64,000 bases of DNA from Histoplasma ohiense (lineage: Eukaryota; Ascomycota; Eurotiomycetes; Onygenales; Ajellomycetaceae). Where the stretch lies: positions 3,472,001 through 3,536,000 of the forward strand of contig JAEVHH010000004.1 of assembly GCA_017607445.1 (NCBI GenBank), read 5' to 3'. Positions 1 to 10,931 of this stretch are shown here, one piece after another (position 1 is the stretch's first letter; each line of letters opens with the position of its first letter). Position numbers and translations under genes: made by a program. The notes below the pieces were generated by a model. The model made no database searches. It worked only from the letters and a program-made list of their open reading frames with translations, and had not been told where the DNA came from.

Positions 1-146
1 AAGAGGTCAAGTGTGATAGTAAGGACTGTCCTGTGTTTTATACGCGGACTCGACAGGGCTCTCAGCTCAGGAGCACGCGAGCGGCAGTTGAGCCTGTTAT
101 CAAGGTTCTAATGGAGCGCAGTGAGGAGGATCCCCTGAGTTGGTGA
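1..146 (+). CDS. 3' end of a B-family DNA polymerase catalytic subunit, probably Pol zeta (Rev3)
   Basis: An open frame enters from the left edge and stops at TGA 144-146, giving the last 47 residues of a protein that ends in Trp. It begins EVKCDSKDCPVFYTRTR. A C-x4-C pair followed by P-[VI]-F-Y-x-R is the end of the CysB [4Fe-4S] module found at the C terminus of B-family replicative and translesion polymerases. Pol delta usually reads CPIFYMR at this point; the CPVFYTR form and the following basic/helical tail fit fungal Rev3 better, from memory and not from a search. The gene converges on the deaminase gene, with about 90 bp between the stop codons. The polymerase class is fairly sure, the choice of zeta over delta is not. 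Confidence 0.62.
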   Translation, partial: EVKCDSKDCPVFYTRTRQGSQLRSTRAAVEPVIKVLMERSEEDPLSW

Positions 147-236
147 TGTCGGTGTTAATGAGTGTTGATGATACTATTGTTTTAACTCTGTTTTGAATTT
201 TTGGGTCTCATGTTCTAACTGTTAAGATTCCCCAAG

Positions 237-1341
237 TCAACTGACTAGCGTTTTCAATGATATACCCGAATCTATAATATATGACTTTATCACATCAGAA
301 ACCCTGCACATCCACGTCAATCCCTTCTGATAACAAAATCCAGGCCTGCGTTCGGACCTCCTACAATTCCTTCCAGCCCGAGGCCTATCACAACCTCGGG
401 GACATGACGAAGACGGGTCAAACTGCCATGCAAAATATGGATCAGTCTCGTTCATCAGAATTCCTCCGATGATATTTGACGACGAAGGTAGGTCAGTCGA
501 GTGCTCAAAAACTTCCCGCGATGAAATGCGAATCTGGGGCCATCCCATTCGGATCAACGTTTCCATCGATGTTCCATAGACGTATTCTTTAAACCCTGCC
601 CAACGGATGGCAGCAGCGCACTGTATTTGTTTTTGCGTTGGGTACACGGGTTAGAAGGTACGGGATTTGCAATTGATATTCCAGGCATAAGGGGGGTGTC
701 GCGAATAGGAGAAGGATGGAAGTCTATATTTACCATTGGACAGCTTTCGGCATTGGTATACAGAGTAAACCCCTTGAACGCCTCCAGCGCTTCGAGGGAT
801 GTCAATTTGAAGCGGCCATCCTTGTTGGTTAGAATGTCGGTGCAGTTCGTAATGGCCGCGATTTCCCCTACGTATTGAAAGGATTCGAATGAGCCTAGGA
901 TCCCAAATACTGACATGTATTGTTCACTCGATCGCGCCTCTCCTTGGTCTGATATAGACGCCAATCCATCCGAGAGGCAGGAATCAAATTGAAGAGCACG
1001 GAGGGGTAATAGAACGAGAAGTATGGTTCACCGTGCGAAACTGGATTTCCACTTTTGAGATTTTCATTCACACCGCTACAGATCAAGTCTCCCAACTCTT
1101 CCGCAGTTGTATGATTCACAACGACAGATCCAAAGGCAGCCCAGGGGCAAGGCGATCCCAGATCGGGGAGTGCTTGGTTGGCTTTGCGCATCCAGTATGC
1201 CCTTGTTGCGAACGGTATTCCACCCACCGTTGATTCAGAATCGTTCAGGAGTTGTTTTATTCCCGTCGAAGAGCCTGCATGATGTATGCCGTTGATGGCT
1301 TGAGTAAATGCCAATGTTAGGAGAAAGAAACTGAGAGCCAT
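237..1341 (-). CDS. Secreted cytidine/deoxycytidylate-type deaminase, three exons
   Basis: Model: 1341-1032, 867-734 and 620-237 on the minus strand, 275 residues. Splicing (GTGAAC..TAG, 164 nt; GTAAAT..CAG, 113 nt) restores the zinc deaminase core: HGEIAAITNC with His103 and catalytic Glu105 spans the first junction, and SCPM then Cys149 spans the second, giving the C-x2-C ligands Cys146 and Cys149. The first ~18 residues are a hydrophobic signal peptide and NHT is a possible glycosylation site, so the enzyme is probably exported. Family members hydrolyse an exocyclic amine on a nucleobase or nucleotide; the substrate cannot be read from sequence. The C-terminal part after the PRGC motif is less certain and could hold another intron. 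It is divergently transcribed from the GNAT gene across ~680 bp. Confidence 0.8.
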
Positions 1342-2023
1342 GCTGAGGGCATTGATGTGGAGTTTTGATGTCTGAACGTATGTTCAAATGAAACTGTCTG
1401 CTGGAAGATTGGCCCTGCTTCCCCAGCGGTGGTTATTATTTAAATATCCAATCCAAATCATGCCAGATTTCGCTCAACAGCTTTTGTACACCTCCTTGCG
1501 TTCAAAATACCTGTTGACATCCGATTCTTCAGCTGCGTAAATACCGCTTCGATTACAGGTGTATGCCTCATGGACCGTTTAAATTGGTCATTATACAGGA
1601 TGTGCTCAGCGGCCTGTCCTCATGTTGAAAAAGGTTTCGTAGCATTTGAGTATTTACTATATTTAACTGGTGTTGAAACATGTGGATACTATGGTCAAAT
1701 CCATATAAAGACCTCGAAGTTCCATCAAGCCGTTTTGACCATGGCACACGAAACGATAAAAAAGAGCCACTACCATTCAGAGCTCTCAAGGTGCAGAACC
1801 TGTCACCTCCCTGGAAACAAGCGTCTAACAAAGAAGCCTTGAGTCGTTTAAATAGGACGGGCTGAAACAGCCTGACTACAAAGAGCCGGAAGTTGGCAGC
1901 TGGAATCTCATTCATGATAAAAACCAGACACATTTGCGGCATGTAGCAGGTCGAAGATGTTTCTTAAAATCACATATTTTCGTTTATTCTAACTACTTAT
2001 TAGACTACTGTCACTATTTCATC
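1342..2023. other. Intergenic region between divergent deaminase and GNAT genes
   Basis: This 682-bp stretch separates two divergent start codons and should hold both promoters. An AT-rich ttatttaaatatcc lies near 1436-1450, about 100 bp upstream of the deaminase start. Overlapping short open frames at 1568-1942 on both strands have no recognisable domain and I regard them as chance. Confidence 0.5.
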
Positions 2024-2771
2024 ATGTCCCTCACACTCTCAAACGCGGAGGAATGCGATGTAGGCGACATCGCAGATATCCACTTAGCATCGTTCGGCGA
2101 GAACATGATGCTTCAGGCGCAATTCCCAACACCCGCCCTACGTGCAGGATTGCGAATCTCGTTGATGGAGAAAGCCCGTGAAGAAATTCGCGATCCGCAA
2201 TGGGCTGTGTTAGTCGTTCGCAATCAAAATGAGATCATTAGCTTTGCGAAATGGATGCGACCTGTCCTTGATGCCGACTCGTATGTTGAGGTTCCCTGGC
2301 GATGGCCCGAAGGCACCAGGATGGACATCCTGAATGAATGGGCTAGAAAAGTGGAGGATGCGAGCAGCAGTGTTATTGGTAGTACGCCTTGCTACTGTAA
2401 GTTTTGTTGATTTCTTGGTGACTTGATCTTTCCCTGTATTATACTCGATGGCTGCTTATGTGCTCATAGGTTTGAGCTTTATTGGAACGCATCCCAGGTA
2501 TGAAAGGCGCGGTGCGGCCACGATGCTCATACAGTGGGGTTTGGAGCGCAGCGTGAAGGAGAATGTTCCGATACAGCTCGAGAGCACCATAGTTGCATGG
2601 CCGTTGTACAAGAGGCTCGGGTTTGAGGATAAAAAGCGTATTCTAATGCAATTGGAAGGGTTGAGGAAAGATGGGCAGTCCGTCCTTTATGAGGAATTGT
2701 CTCTTGTGTGCAAGCCGGAGGTGGCATCGACGATCTTGAACAGATTGACGCATAAGTCAAAAACAGACTGA
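2024..2771 (+). CDS. GNAT-family N-acetyltransferase, two exons
   Basis: Exons 2024-2396 and 2470-2771 give 224 residues. The 73-nt intron runs GTAAGT..ATAG and splicing yields CYC-LSFIGTHPRYERRGAA. The N terminus (MSLTLSNAEE..DIADIHLASF) is the usual first strand and helix of a fungal GNAT. Acetyl-CoA-binding motif A is THPRYERRGAATMLIQWGLE, with the R-R-G-A-A pyrophosphate loop, and motif B contains PLYKRLGF. The ATG at 2024 was chosen because it starts the family-like N terminus; the open frame continues upstream without similarity. The family transfers an acetyl group from acetyl-CoA to an amine; the substrate is unknown. It is probably cytosolic, since no signal or membrane segment is seen. 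The gene lies tail to tail with the LYC1-like acetyltransferase, 112 bp apart. Confidence 0.85.
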
Positions 2772-2883
2772 AATATGTATGATGTTATGCCTACAATCGA
2801 TGGCCAATTGTTTTAGACGGGTTTGGATATTTCTCAAAGAGTGTGTCCCATGGGTTGCTATATCATCCAATTCCACTACTCAT

Positions 2884-4080
2884 TCAACACCATCCATACT
2901 TCTCGTTCCCAACCCACTCCACTGTGGGCGCCGTGTCTCCCTTTTTCCCGAACCATCGCAGACTACATATACCTTCTTCTTCACGGTCTTCTCCTCGATA
3001 CGCGATACCAGTTTGTTTGATCAATTCCTGGACCTGAGGAGAAGGGCTCCATAATTTTACATATCCCAGATTCCACTCCGCAGCTTCTTTTTGCGCAGCA
3101 AGAATCACAGCCCTTAGCCCCGCTACTTGTAAATTATACTCCACCGTGATATTGTCTAGAGCATCTTGGTTTTCGATTACAAGCCGAAGGATATAGAGAG
3201 TGTTGTTGGATATTGTGTTCTGGGGAGATTCGTAGAACCTGTGCGTCCAGATCGCCCAGATACGATTCCCACGCTCTCCAGAAATCGCACCTTTTACCTG
3301 CGGTTGCAAGTTGAGGAGGACCTTAGCGGCAAACTCTTCTTTTGCATGATGCCAGAGCATGTGATCATGATCTGGCACGATCATGAAGCGCGTTTTTTCA
3401 TTATATGGGCGCGGTGTAGCCATCGCCTTCAGAGCGAGTGCCTCGTCCTGTTTGCAGAGCTTCGCAAGATCACCCGCGAAGAGCGGCGTCGCAATTGGCG
3501 ATGCCCCAGCTGACGGTACCCACGGAGGGAACTCAATATGATAGCTTGGAAAGGCATACCATTTGAGGTTTGTATAGAATCGCCTTCCGATATCTGAAAA
3601 TAGGACGCTGGCGATACATTCTTTGGTTCTGGCCGTTTGCCATTTGGGTAGCACCTCAGCCAGCTCTTTCATCAGTCTCGAGGCATAACCCCGACCACGA
3701 TATCGGGGGTCACAATAGACACTGGCAACTCCGTGGGTAATGAACTCGGCAACATTTCCATATTCATCGCTGACCCAGGAGCGTTTACGAAACGTTTCGC
3801 AAGAAGCCAGGAGGGGCCTTCGCTCTCGTGGGAGGTGCTTATCCACCAGCACCCACTGGGTCATTCCCCCATCCTTCGCTAAAGGGACTGTCATGAGATG
3901 TACCGATTCCTCGAGGTAGACATCCGCGGGAAGCGCATCCTTCCACGAATTGGATGTGAGCGTCCAAATCGCCTTATTTTCCGTGTCAGTCGGGTGGTCG
4001 AGGTGGAGAGATGGGGACAGCGCATCCGGCAAAACAGGGTCAAGAGTTGGCGCCATACCCGCAGAGATGTAGAGTCTCAA
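2884..4080 (-). CDS. LYC1-like lysine N-acetyltransferase (GNAT fold), intronless
   Basis: A single open frame of 398 codons. Motif A of the GNAT fold is GVASVYCDPRYRGRGYASRL at about residue 120, with R-G-R-G-Y binding acetyl-CoA. The protein has the two-part layout of the fungal LYC1 family: an N-terminal 'HPTDTENKAIWTLTSNSWKDALP' stretch (residues ~29-51), the GNAT core, then a long C-terminal domain ending in the EWVGNEKYGWC tail. Yarrowia LYC1 acetylates lysine on the epsilon amine as the first step of lysine catabolism; the substrate here is inferred from family only. ATG 4080 gives the longest form, but the Met at codon 9 (4056) is an equally good start. It is divergent from the ankyrin gene. 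Confidence 0.8.
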   Translation of the reverse strand: MRLYISAGMAPTLDPVLPDALSPSLHLDHPTDTENKAIWTLTSNSWKDALPADVYLEESVHLMTVPLAKDGGMTQWVLVDKHLPRERRPLLASCETFRKRSWVSDEYGNVAEFITHGVASVYCDPRYRGRGYASRLMKELAEVLPKWQTARTKECIASVLFSDIGRRFYTNLKWYAFPSYHIEFPPWVPSAGASPIATPLFAGDLAKLCKQDEALALKAMATPRPYNEKTRFMIVPDHDHMLWHHAKEEFAAKVLLNLQPQVKGAISGERGNRIWAIWTHRFYESPQNTISNNTLYILRLVIENQDALDNITVEYNLQVAGLRAVILAAQKEAAEWNLGYVKLWSPSPQVQELIKQTGIAYRGEDREEEGICSLRWFGKKGDTAPTVEWVGNEKYGWC

Positions 4081-4847
4081 GGGATTAAGCCTTTTTTTTT
4101 TAAAAAAAAAAAAAAGAAATGGTAGGAAAGGACATTTATCGACGGTGGTCCAGCATGGTTAACATCCCAAAATGAGCGGGGTTTGGATTCAAACGACCTT
4201 CTACGAGGCTGGGATATTCTGCTTGAGCGCCAGACTAGAACGAAGCGCTTCCCAGCTGTTGGTCAACTTACCGAACATAGGATGGAGTACATCTCTTCGC
4301 TACAGGGTGATACTCGTACTGATATTCCAATCGATTGGCCGAGAGCAAACAATGTCATTGGCGGCAAGGCTAACTTACGGGAACGCTAATATGGAACTTA
4401 TGGCCCCTCTCCTTGGCAGCAGACGACAGCCCATCAAACATGGTCGCTGGCGATCACTGTTGGATACCAATGCAGGTAAGGCATGCCCATCACCGTCATG
4501 GGCACAGGTTCAAATTAGCGTGCGGGACGCCCAACAACGGACTCTGTTGGGGGCAGGCGGCAATGATATTGAACCGTCAAACGACGTGCATAGTATGAGG
4601 GCGCATTGAGGGGTCAACTCATCCAGGCCAGGGATGAGACAGCCTTGTCTCGCCGGTCGCTCTCCTCAGCCTCCTGATCTTGTCTGGCACATCGCACATG
4701 GACAGGTCTAAGATTTTGAACATGCCAAAACGAAACACCGATAAAGCATCGCATCTTCAACATGCATATGGAGTATACATTACTTTGAACCGTTCAAGAC
4801 GTGCTGGTGACGTCTTCTGGGGATCGGTTGTGAGATATGACTGAATT
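4081..4847. other. Intergenic region between divergent LYC1-like and ankyrin genes
   Basis: 767 bp with no supported gene. A T-run followed by an A-run (4091-4115) lies directly upstream of the LYC1-like start and is a typical nucleosome-excluding promoter tract. Short overlapping frames at 4172-4609 have no domain content. Confidence 0.5.
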
Positions 4848-7620
4848 ATGGACCCAGTCTCAGCAATCGGATTAATCGCGTCCATTGGCACTCTCCTCAA
4901 GGCAAGCAAGGGAACCCTCGACCTCATCCAAAGTTATAAACATGCGCCGAAGGACCTCTTCGAACTCGTGCATGACCTTGAGATCTTCGAGGAAGCACTA
5001 AAAGGCTTTGGTCGTGTCCTACGTAGCCGCCAAACAAAGCACAATATCTCCGAGAAGATTCTTCGAACAGCTATCAATGATGGATCGGCCACCGTTAAAG
5101 ATCTTGAGAAGAGGATAAATCAGGTTTATAAGACCGAAAACTCGAGTTTACGTCGAGTTAGATTCGTCCAGAATAAAATACGTTTTGAAACGCTTTCTAA
5201 GCAGATCAAAAGCCAGTGTGCACAATTACATAGTTTTGTATCACTGGCGCATTTGTCCGTAGAACCTACCCACTTCCCTATAGTTTATCTGAATGCTAAA
5301 ACCTCTACAGGGAGACGTTCCTCGCTGTGTGTAATCAGCACCCACAACTCCTAGAAGCATGTTCGACTGCTGTTGAGGAGATAGCAAGCGAGACTCAATT
5401 CCCCAGCGATATGTCGGAATCAAGATCACCTCTCATTTCGAGATATCCGTCTTCGAATTCATCCTCCATAATATCAATGTCTCTCGGATCATCACAACCG
5501 TCATCTCGAAGCTCGATATCGTCCAAAAATTCTTCCACCACCACCTCTACCTCGTTTGGAAACATTCTGTCAGTGCCAGGCCGCAGCGACCGACGAGGGA
5601 GTGACGTATCGCCCCAATCGAGCACATTAGTGGACTCGCGTTCAACGAGTTCACTGATCATCCGTCGCGCATGCCGACATGATTGTTACTGTAAATGCCA
5701 TGATGAACCCACTACTGGTGAATCCCAGACACCGTCATCACGGTTCAACGCGCGGGTATTTCGAGAAAACAACAAGCCCAAAGTTGAGTGTTCAGATCCA
5801 GGTTGTGCAGCAACAATTTCTCAGGAAAAGCCTATCCCAGTCTCATTCTTCAAAAAGGCCATATCGAATATGATGTCGACAAGCAGTATCCAGGTTCGAT
5901 ATCGGCTAAATACCTACCGTATGGTGCCGGAGGGATCCAATGCCATGCGATATGTCAAACATGGAAACCTAGAGAAGTTGAAATTAGCGATTGAGTCGGG
6001 TGAGGCAACACCTTGGGATACGGCGCCGGATGGGTGGTCTTTGTTGCACGTAAGTTTTTTTCCGTGTAAACTCAACGTTGTTACTTGTATTGATGATTGG
6101 TTTCATTTCTGACAACTGGGCTCCCATGGCGATTATTTTAGACTGCCGCGTACGCGAGACAATTGCCAACCGTGCAGTACCTTGTTAAACTAGGTGCGGA
6201 GACTGAAGTATCTGATCTTGGAGCAAGGTCTGCAAACAATCTTCAACCCGACCTTTTCGGAGTTCCAATATTGCCTCTCATCAGCTAACTTGTTAATATT
6301 TTTTCTTGTTTTAGAAAGCCAGTTGACTTCGCATTTCTGAAATCTCGCGGAGCAGATGCTACCCAAACCGAAAAGGACATCGTCCAAGTCTTCTCCAAAC
6401 AAGACGATTATATCGACGACTATGAATTCACCCCGATTCACATTGCTGTCCTGGATCTCTACGACCCCGAAGACTTGGAACGCCCCACCCTCGAGGAACT
6501 CATTGACTTCGTCGATCATGCCAACAACGCCCCACAAGGCACCAATTGGTCTCACTGGAAAGCGAAATATCAAAAACGATCCCCTCTGTTCGTCACAATC
6601 ATCGAGCAGTTCCGGGTTTCGGCAGCGGAAAACCCAGATACAGGCAAAATCATACAGAACCTAGTCGATCAGAAAGATCGCAAGTTCCACTGGACGCCGC
6701 TGCATTGGGCTAGTGCCACGGGACAAGCGGATAAAATGAAGATTCTTGTGAATACGGGTGCGGATCCGTTTATAAAGTCGAATTTAAATGCGAACATTTT
6801 ACACGCAGCAGTGGAGTCGAATGCGCTGGAGAGCTTGAGCTATGCGCTGGAGATACATAAACGGTATCCGGATCTGTTGAATATCGATCAGAGTAACGTG
6901 TGGGGGGAGTCACCACTTATTATGGCTGCGCAGGGATGTTTGGTGGGCTGCGTAAAACTCCTCCTTGAGGCGGGCGCAGATCCGAATGTGAGACAGGAGA
7001 ATCAGCAAGTTGCACTGCATTATGCAGGTCTTTCAGATCGTGGGGAGAAGAAGTGTGAGACAGTGGCGTTATTATGCAACACTAGCAATACGGCCAAATT
7101 GGACATTGACGCGCAAGATGAGGATGGAAGGCCGCCCATATTTGATTTTGTGGATGATATGGAGTGCATGAAGTGTCTGACTCGACATGGAGCGAAGCTA
7201 GATTTGTTAGATAATTCTGGGAATAGCATAATTCACCATGCTTGCATGCAAGGGGAGAGTGATTCACTGGAAGCCCTGTTGCAGCTGCCAGGCGATGGAA
7301 AATTGATCTTAACGCGGAAGAACAACGACGGAAATACGGCGATGATTGAGGCACTACGCCAGGAAAGTATTGACTGTGCCGCTATCCTCCTGGAACTTGA
7401 TGATGTCGGCGACATTGTCGGTCAGGATGGGTGGGCTGCAGTGCACTATGCGGCGAAGCTAGGTGATCCAATCCTATTAAAAGCGGTATTGAAACATCCG
7501 ACTTTTACACGAGGTATGAAGACAGGAGATGGCAAGACCGCTCGCGTGATAGCCATGGAGGCTGGCCACTGGCAAGGGGAAACAAAGGACCTGTTGAATC
7601 GATACAATGCCCTAATATGA
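4848..7620 (+). CDS. Ankyrin-repeat protein with fungal STAND/NACHT-type N-terminal domain, four exons
   Basis: Model: 4848-5254, 5311-6049, 6142-6227 and 6315-7620, 845 residues. Introns 2 and 3 (GTAAGT..TTAG, GTCTGC..TTAG) are clear; intron 1 uses a weak donor, GTCCGT at 5255, chosen because it keeps frame with the acceptor at 5310. Residues 1-136 begin MDPVSAIGLIASIGTLLKAS, the helical domain that opens many fungal STAND and ankyrin proteins. A Ser/Thr-rich linker (~155-245) leads to a tight Cys/His cluster, CRHDCYCKCH at ~257-266, perhaps metal-binding. Ankyrin repeats follow from ~345 to the C terminus, e.g. TPLHWASATGQADKMKILV and ESPLIMAAQGCLVGCVKLLL. No NACHT ATPase lies between, so it is not itself a STAND switch. 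Its role is unknown; related proteins are linked to non-self recognition, and partner binding is the safest inference. Confidence 0.8.
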
Positions 7621-8150
7621 AAGGGATATGGAATGGCGTTGCTCGATTTGGGCTCACCGACACCAGAAGGATGCGGTTCTGTAGAAACGTTAACATTGCA
7701 CTGTACATTACATTTTCCCAACTCTTTTGGAGACGACCATACATAGATTTATATATACTGTAAACACCCGCATGGATCACGGGGAGTATCCATGAGTTCC
7801 ATCCACAAATGATGAACGAATTGTGGAGCCTGCGGCCTCACGAATGGCGAACAGGGCCCCTCAGAATGGATTATACGTTTGATCGTTTTCAACTTAAATC
7901 CCGCTTCTTTAAAGAAAATTACTGATCCAATGTTGAAGCAAGTTCAGTGCAAATGTACGTTCTGCATGTTCTGTATGTTCTGTTTGCAGCACCAGCCACA
8001 ACACCTCCGCGTGATGTTGGAACCATACCGGAAGAACATAGACTTATTATACGACCGGATTATAGTTGTTCCACCGTGTCATTCGGCGACACCGTCGCCG
8101 AATGGTAAAACTTAGTATAATGGTGGATAAGCTGTGGAATCACTGTAAAG
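7621..8150. other. Intergenic region at the gene/transposon boundary
   Basis: This is the 3' flank of the ankyrin gene. CpG remains at normal frequency up to about 8100 and nearly vanishes after ~8150. No gene is supported; the short frame at 7879-8115 has no domain. Confidence 0.5.
8081..8103. repeat. Perfect 10-bp inverted repeat, hairpin
   Basis: ATTCGGCGAC and GTCGCCGAAT are perfect reverse complements separated by ACC. The arms carry four intact CpG sites per hairpin and sit within 50 bp of the point where CpG is lost. It could be a terminator-like hairpin, the end of a lost DNA transposon, or chance. Confidence 0.55.
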
Positions 8151-8253
8151 CAATCATGAATCAAAAAAAATAATCATTGTATTGGCAATGTTGCTGATTT
8201 CTATCTATATAACTACTAATTCTAAAAATCATCTCATTTGCTGATATTGTTCT

Positions 8254-8805
8254 CTATTGAAAATCATCTACATCTGTATGTAATTCCTTCTGAATCCTCT
8301 GAATCATCTCTCTCTCATTGTCATCATTCTCTGTCATTTTCATCTCAATATCAACATTCATTTCTGCAAACTTGTGAATTGATGTTGATGCTCTTGAAGA
8401 CTCAGAGCTAAGAGTCATTTGCTGTTTGAAAGAGAAGATTTCAGAAAGATTGAAAGCTGTGCATTTACTCATCTATATCATTGTCAACTTCTGCATCAAT
8501 CTGAGGATCATTTCATCAATTCTAACTTATATTTTCACTGAAAATGTTGAGAGTTCCAAGGCTGCTCATAGTCAGAGAACCAATTGAAGTTGAAAGATTG
8601 AAGAAGAAGAGAGAAGAAGAAACAGCAGCAGCAGAGATATCAGTAAAGAAAATAGAAAGAGAATTGTCACTGTTATCAAATTTCTCATCACTATTCTCAA
8701 GATAATCAGTGAATTTCTTGACAAGCTTCATTATTTCATACATCTTAATTGCAATACAGATAGCTTCATTATTGATATTGTTTGTGATATTTGTGAGATT
8801 CTCTA
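8254..8805 (-). pseudogene. Decayed two-exon open frame of unknown origin, cut by the A4 LTR
   Basis: On the minus strand a frame is open from ~8805 to 8522 (contains MYEIMKLVKKFTDYLENS) and a second from 8472 to 8254 (MSKCTAFNLSEIFSF.., acidic and probably coiled coil). Between them lies a stretch with an intron-like end (..GATATAG just before ATG) and a start ATAAGT that could be a mutated GTAAGT donor, as in the accessory gene of B1. Upstream the frame runs into the A4 LTR at 8817, so the 5' part was displaced. This may be part of an older transposon, possibly an accessory gene like those of families B and C, but I see no clear similarity. Confidence 0.3.
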
Positions 8806-8817
8806 TTACTTTTTTTT

Positions 8818-9199
8818 TGTAACAAGTGTACTTCGATTAACGATCTAGCACTATCCTAAATACAGATTACAAATTGATTAAGAAAAGAAAGAGAAAAGAG
8901 ATCAGAAGAAAAGATTGTACAAAAGAGATTCTTACAGAGAGAAGATCAGAGCAGAAGAATATCAGAAGCTGCTCCACAGTGGAGTACAGAGTGAAAGAAT
9001 GTTGAGAGTTATATGAAAGAATCATTAGAACTACATGAGTGTGGAGTGTGAGGCAGAAGAGATTACATGAAAGAATTGTTAGAGACTACACAAGTGTGGA
9101 GTGCAATAACAGAGATGAGTAGATGTATATGAGTGTGGAATGTGAGGCAGAAGGGGTTGATTGTGTAAGTTAACTACTAATAAGTGCTAATCTGTCACA
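8818..9199 (-). repeat. A4 3' LTR (family A, short form, 382 bp)
   Basis: Runs from tgtaacaagtg to ctgtcaca (TGT..ACA in the element's orientation) and matches the ends of the A1 and A5 LTRs. It is 152 bp shorter than the A5 LTR because it has fewer copies of an internal ~63-bp repeat. Confidence 0.8.
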
Positions 9200-10931
9200 T
9201 TATCCCTTTCTACTGAGATGAGTGATGACTCATAGATGTTGAGAGCAGTGATATCCTTCAAGATGAATGCAGATTCTCAGATCAGACAATCATATTCTAC
9301 TCATTTGACAAGATATTTGTGATGATGGTGATTGATTCTATCATTAAGAATTGCTTTGATCTCTCATTCAAATTCATTATCTTCTTCTATAATGGTGGGT
9401 GGCTGCCAGTTGAAGGTTCTCTGTGAAGGGAATGAATCCTCAGCTGCAGGTTGAAGCAGATTTGTGTGAAAGACATCATGAATGTCTGATGAAGTGTTGA
9501 GTTGATAATTGTGTGTGCCTAGCACCTTCATCACAGTATATTTGATGTGATGATAATTCAGTGTATGTGAGAGATGATCTGTTTTTATATTCTTGAGATC
9601 TAATCAGATCTTGTTTTCTATATAATATCAGATCATAGAACTTCTTCTGATGTTTGTTTGATTCTCATAATCTTACTAAGTACTGATTATGAAAGCTTCT
9701 GCTCATTTATGAGCTTTCTTAAGCTTGCTCACAATGTTATCTGCTGCTTGTATGAGACTGTGAATGTATATGATTTCTCAGAGGTTCTCAGAGAAGTCTA
9801 GAACTTCTAAATTGTATCTGTGCAGAAGAAAGAATGAGCTTATATCTGTTGTGACAGAGTCTCAGCTGTTGATTGCAATCTCAATGTATGATAGCAGATG
9901 ACTTCAGTTGTCTTGTGTGTAATTGTAGAATTTATGAAGAATGTTCTTTACTGTTTATATCATTCTCTCTGTGACTTCATTGATCTCTGAATGATACACT
10001 GTTGACAATTTTCATTTGATTCTTAGCAGCTGGTATATACAGATTCAGAGTGTGCTGATGAATTGACTGTCTCTATCTGATACAATGAATAAAGACAGAC
10101 TGTGTATACAATAGAACAGACTCTGAACAAAGACATCTGCAACTACTTCAGCATTCATTCTATCACAGAGTTGCAGTATTACATTCTTACTGAAACAATC
10201 AACAATGACTAGAATATTCATAGAATCTTCATTCTCAGATAGAGAAACTGCAAAGTCAATTGCTATATCACATCAGATTCATTCAGAGATAGACAGAGAT
10301 TTCAACATCTCTTTTCATTGTTTATATCATACTGTTACTGAGCCACAGTGATTGCAATTGCATACAAACTGACATACATTCTTTGATATATTCAGTCAGT
10401 AGAAGTCTCAGACTATAATACTGTATATGATTTTATGATCTGAGTGCTCAGTCATTGATGAGTCATGAATCTTCTGCATGATTTATATTTATAGAGATTC
10501 TGAATCAGAGATCCATTGTCTGTCTCAGAAGTGTAGACATTCATCATCATCAATTGAGTATGCTGAGATGTCTGTTTTTGAATATATGTCTGCAGAGAAT
10601 CAAGATACTCTGCTTTGTACAGCTTCAGCAGCTTGTTGTCAGAATTCATCTGTCTCTGTTGCTTATCTCCATTGCTCTTCAAGTGAGAGGTATTGAGTAT
10701 GAGATTGATTAATGTGTATACAGAATTCATCTGACTGTGTGGGACTTTCTATAATTGTAAAGTTGATTAACTGATGCTCTCAGTGTTTTCATCTGTCATT
10801 CAGATCATCAGACAGTATATCTTGTTTTTGACAGAATAGAACATTCACAAGAGTGTTCTCTGCTTCTGATCAGTAGCAAATCATGAACAAGAATCAGTTA
10901 AGAAACAATGATCAGTGCATATGCCTCTCAA
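9200..10931 (-). pseudogene. A4 pol, 3' part: integrase and chromodomain remnants
   Basis: Matches the integrase and chromodomain part of A1 in reverse: the chromodomain segment lies next to the LTR at ~9210-9340, and the linker before integrase is open at 10452-10730. Stop codons are frequent. It is interrupted at 10927-10931 (ctcaa) by A5 and resumes at 17009. Confidence 0.7.

Noticed and set aside
1568..1942. Overlapping 124- and 90-codon frames on both strands between deaminase and GNAT genes
   Set aside because: No domain, no splice context, and they lie in the divergent promoter region.
4172..4609. 145-codon frame upstream of the ankyrin gene
   Set aside because: No recognisable domain; overlapping frames of similar length indicate chance openness in GC-balanced DNA.
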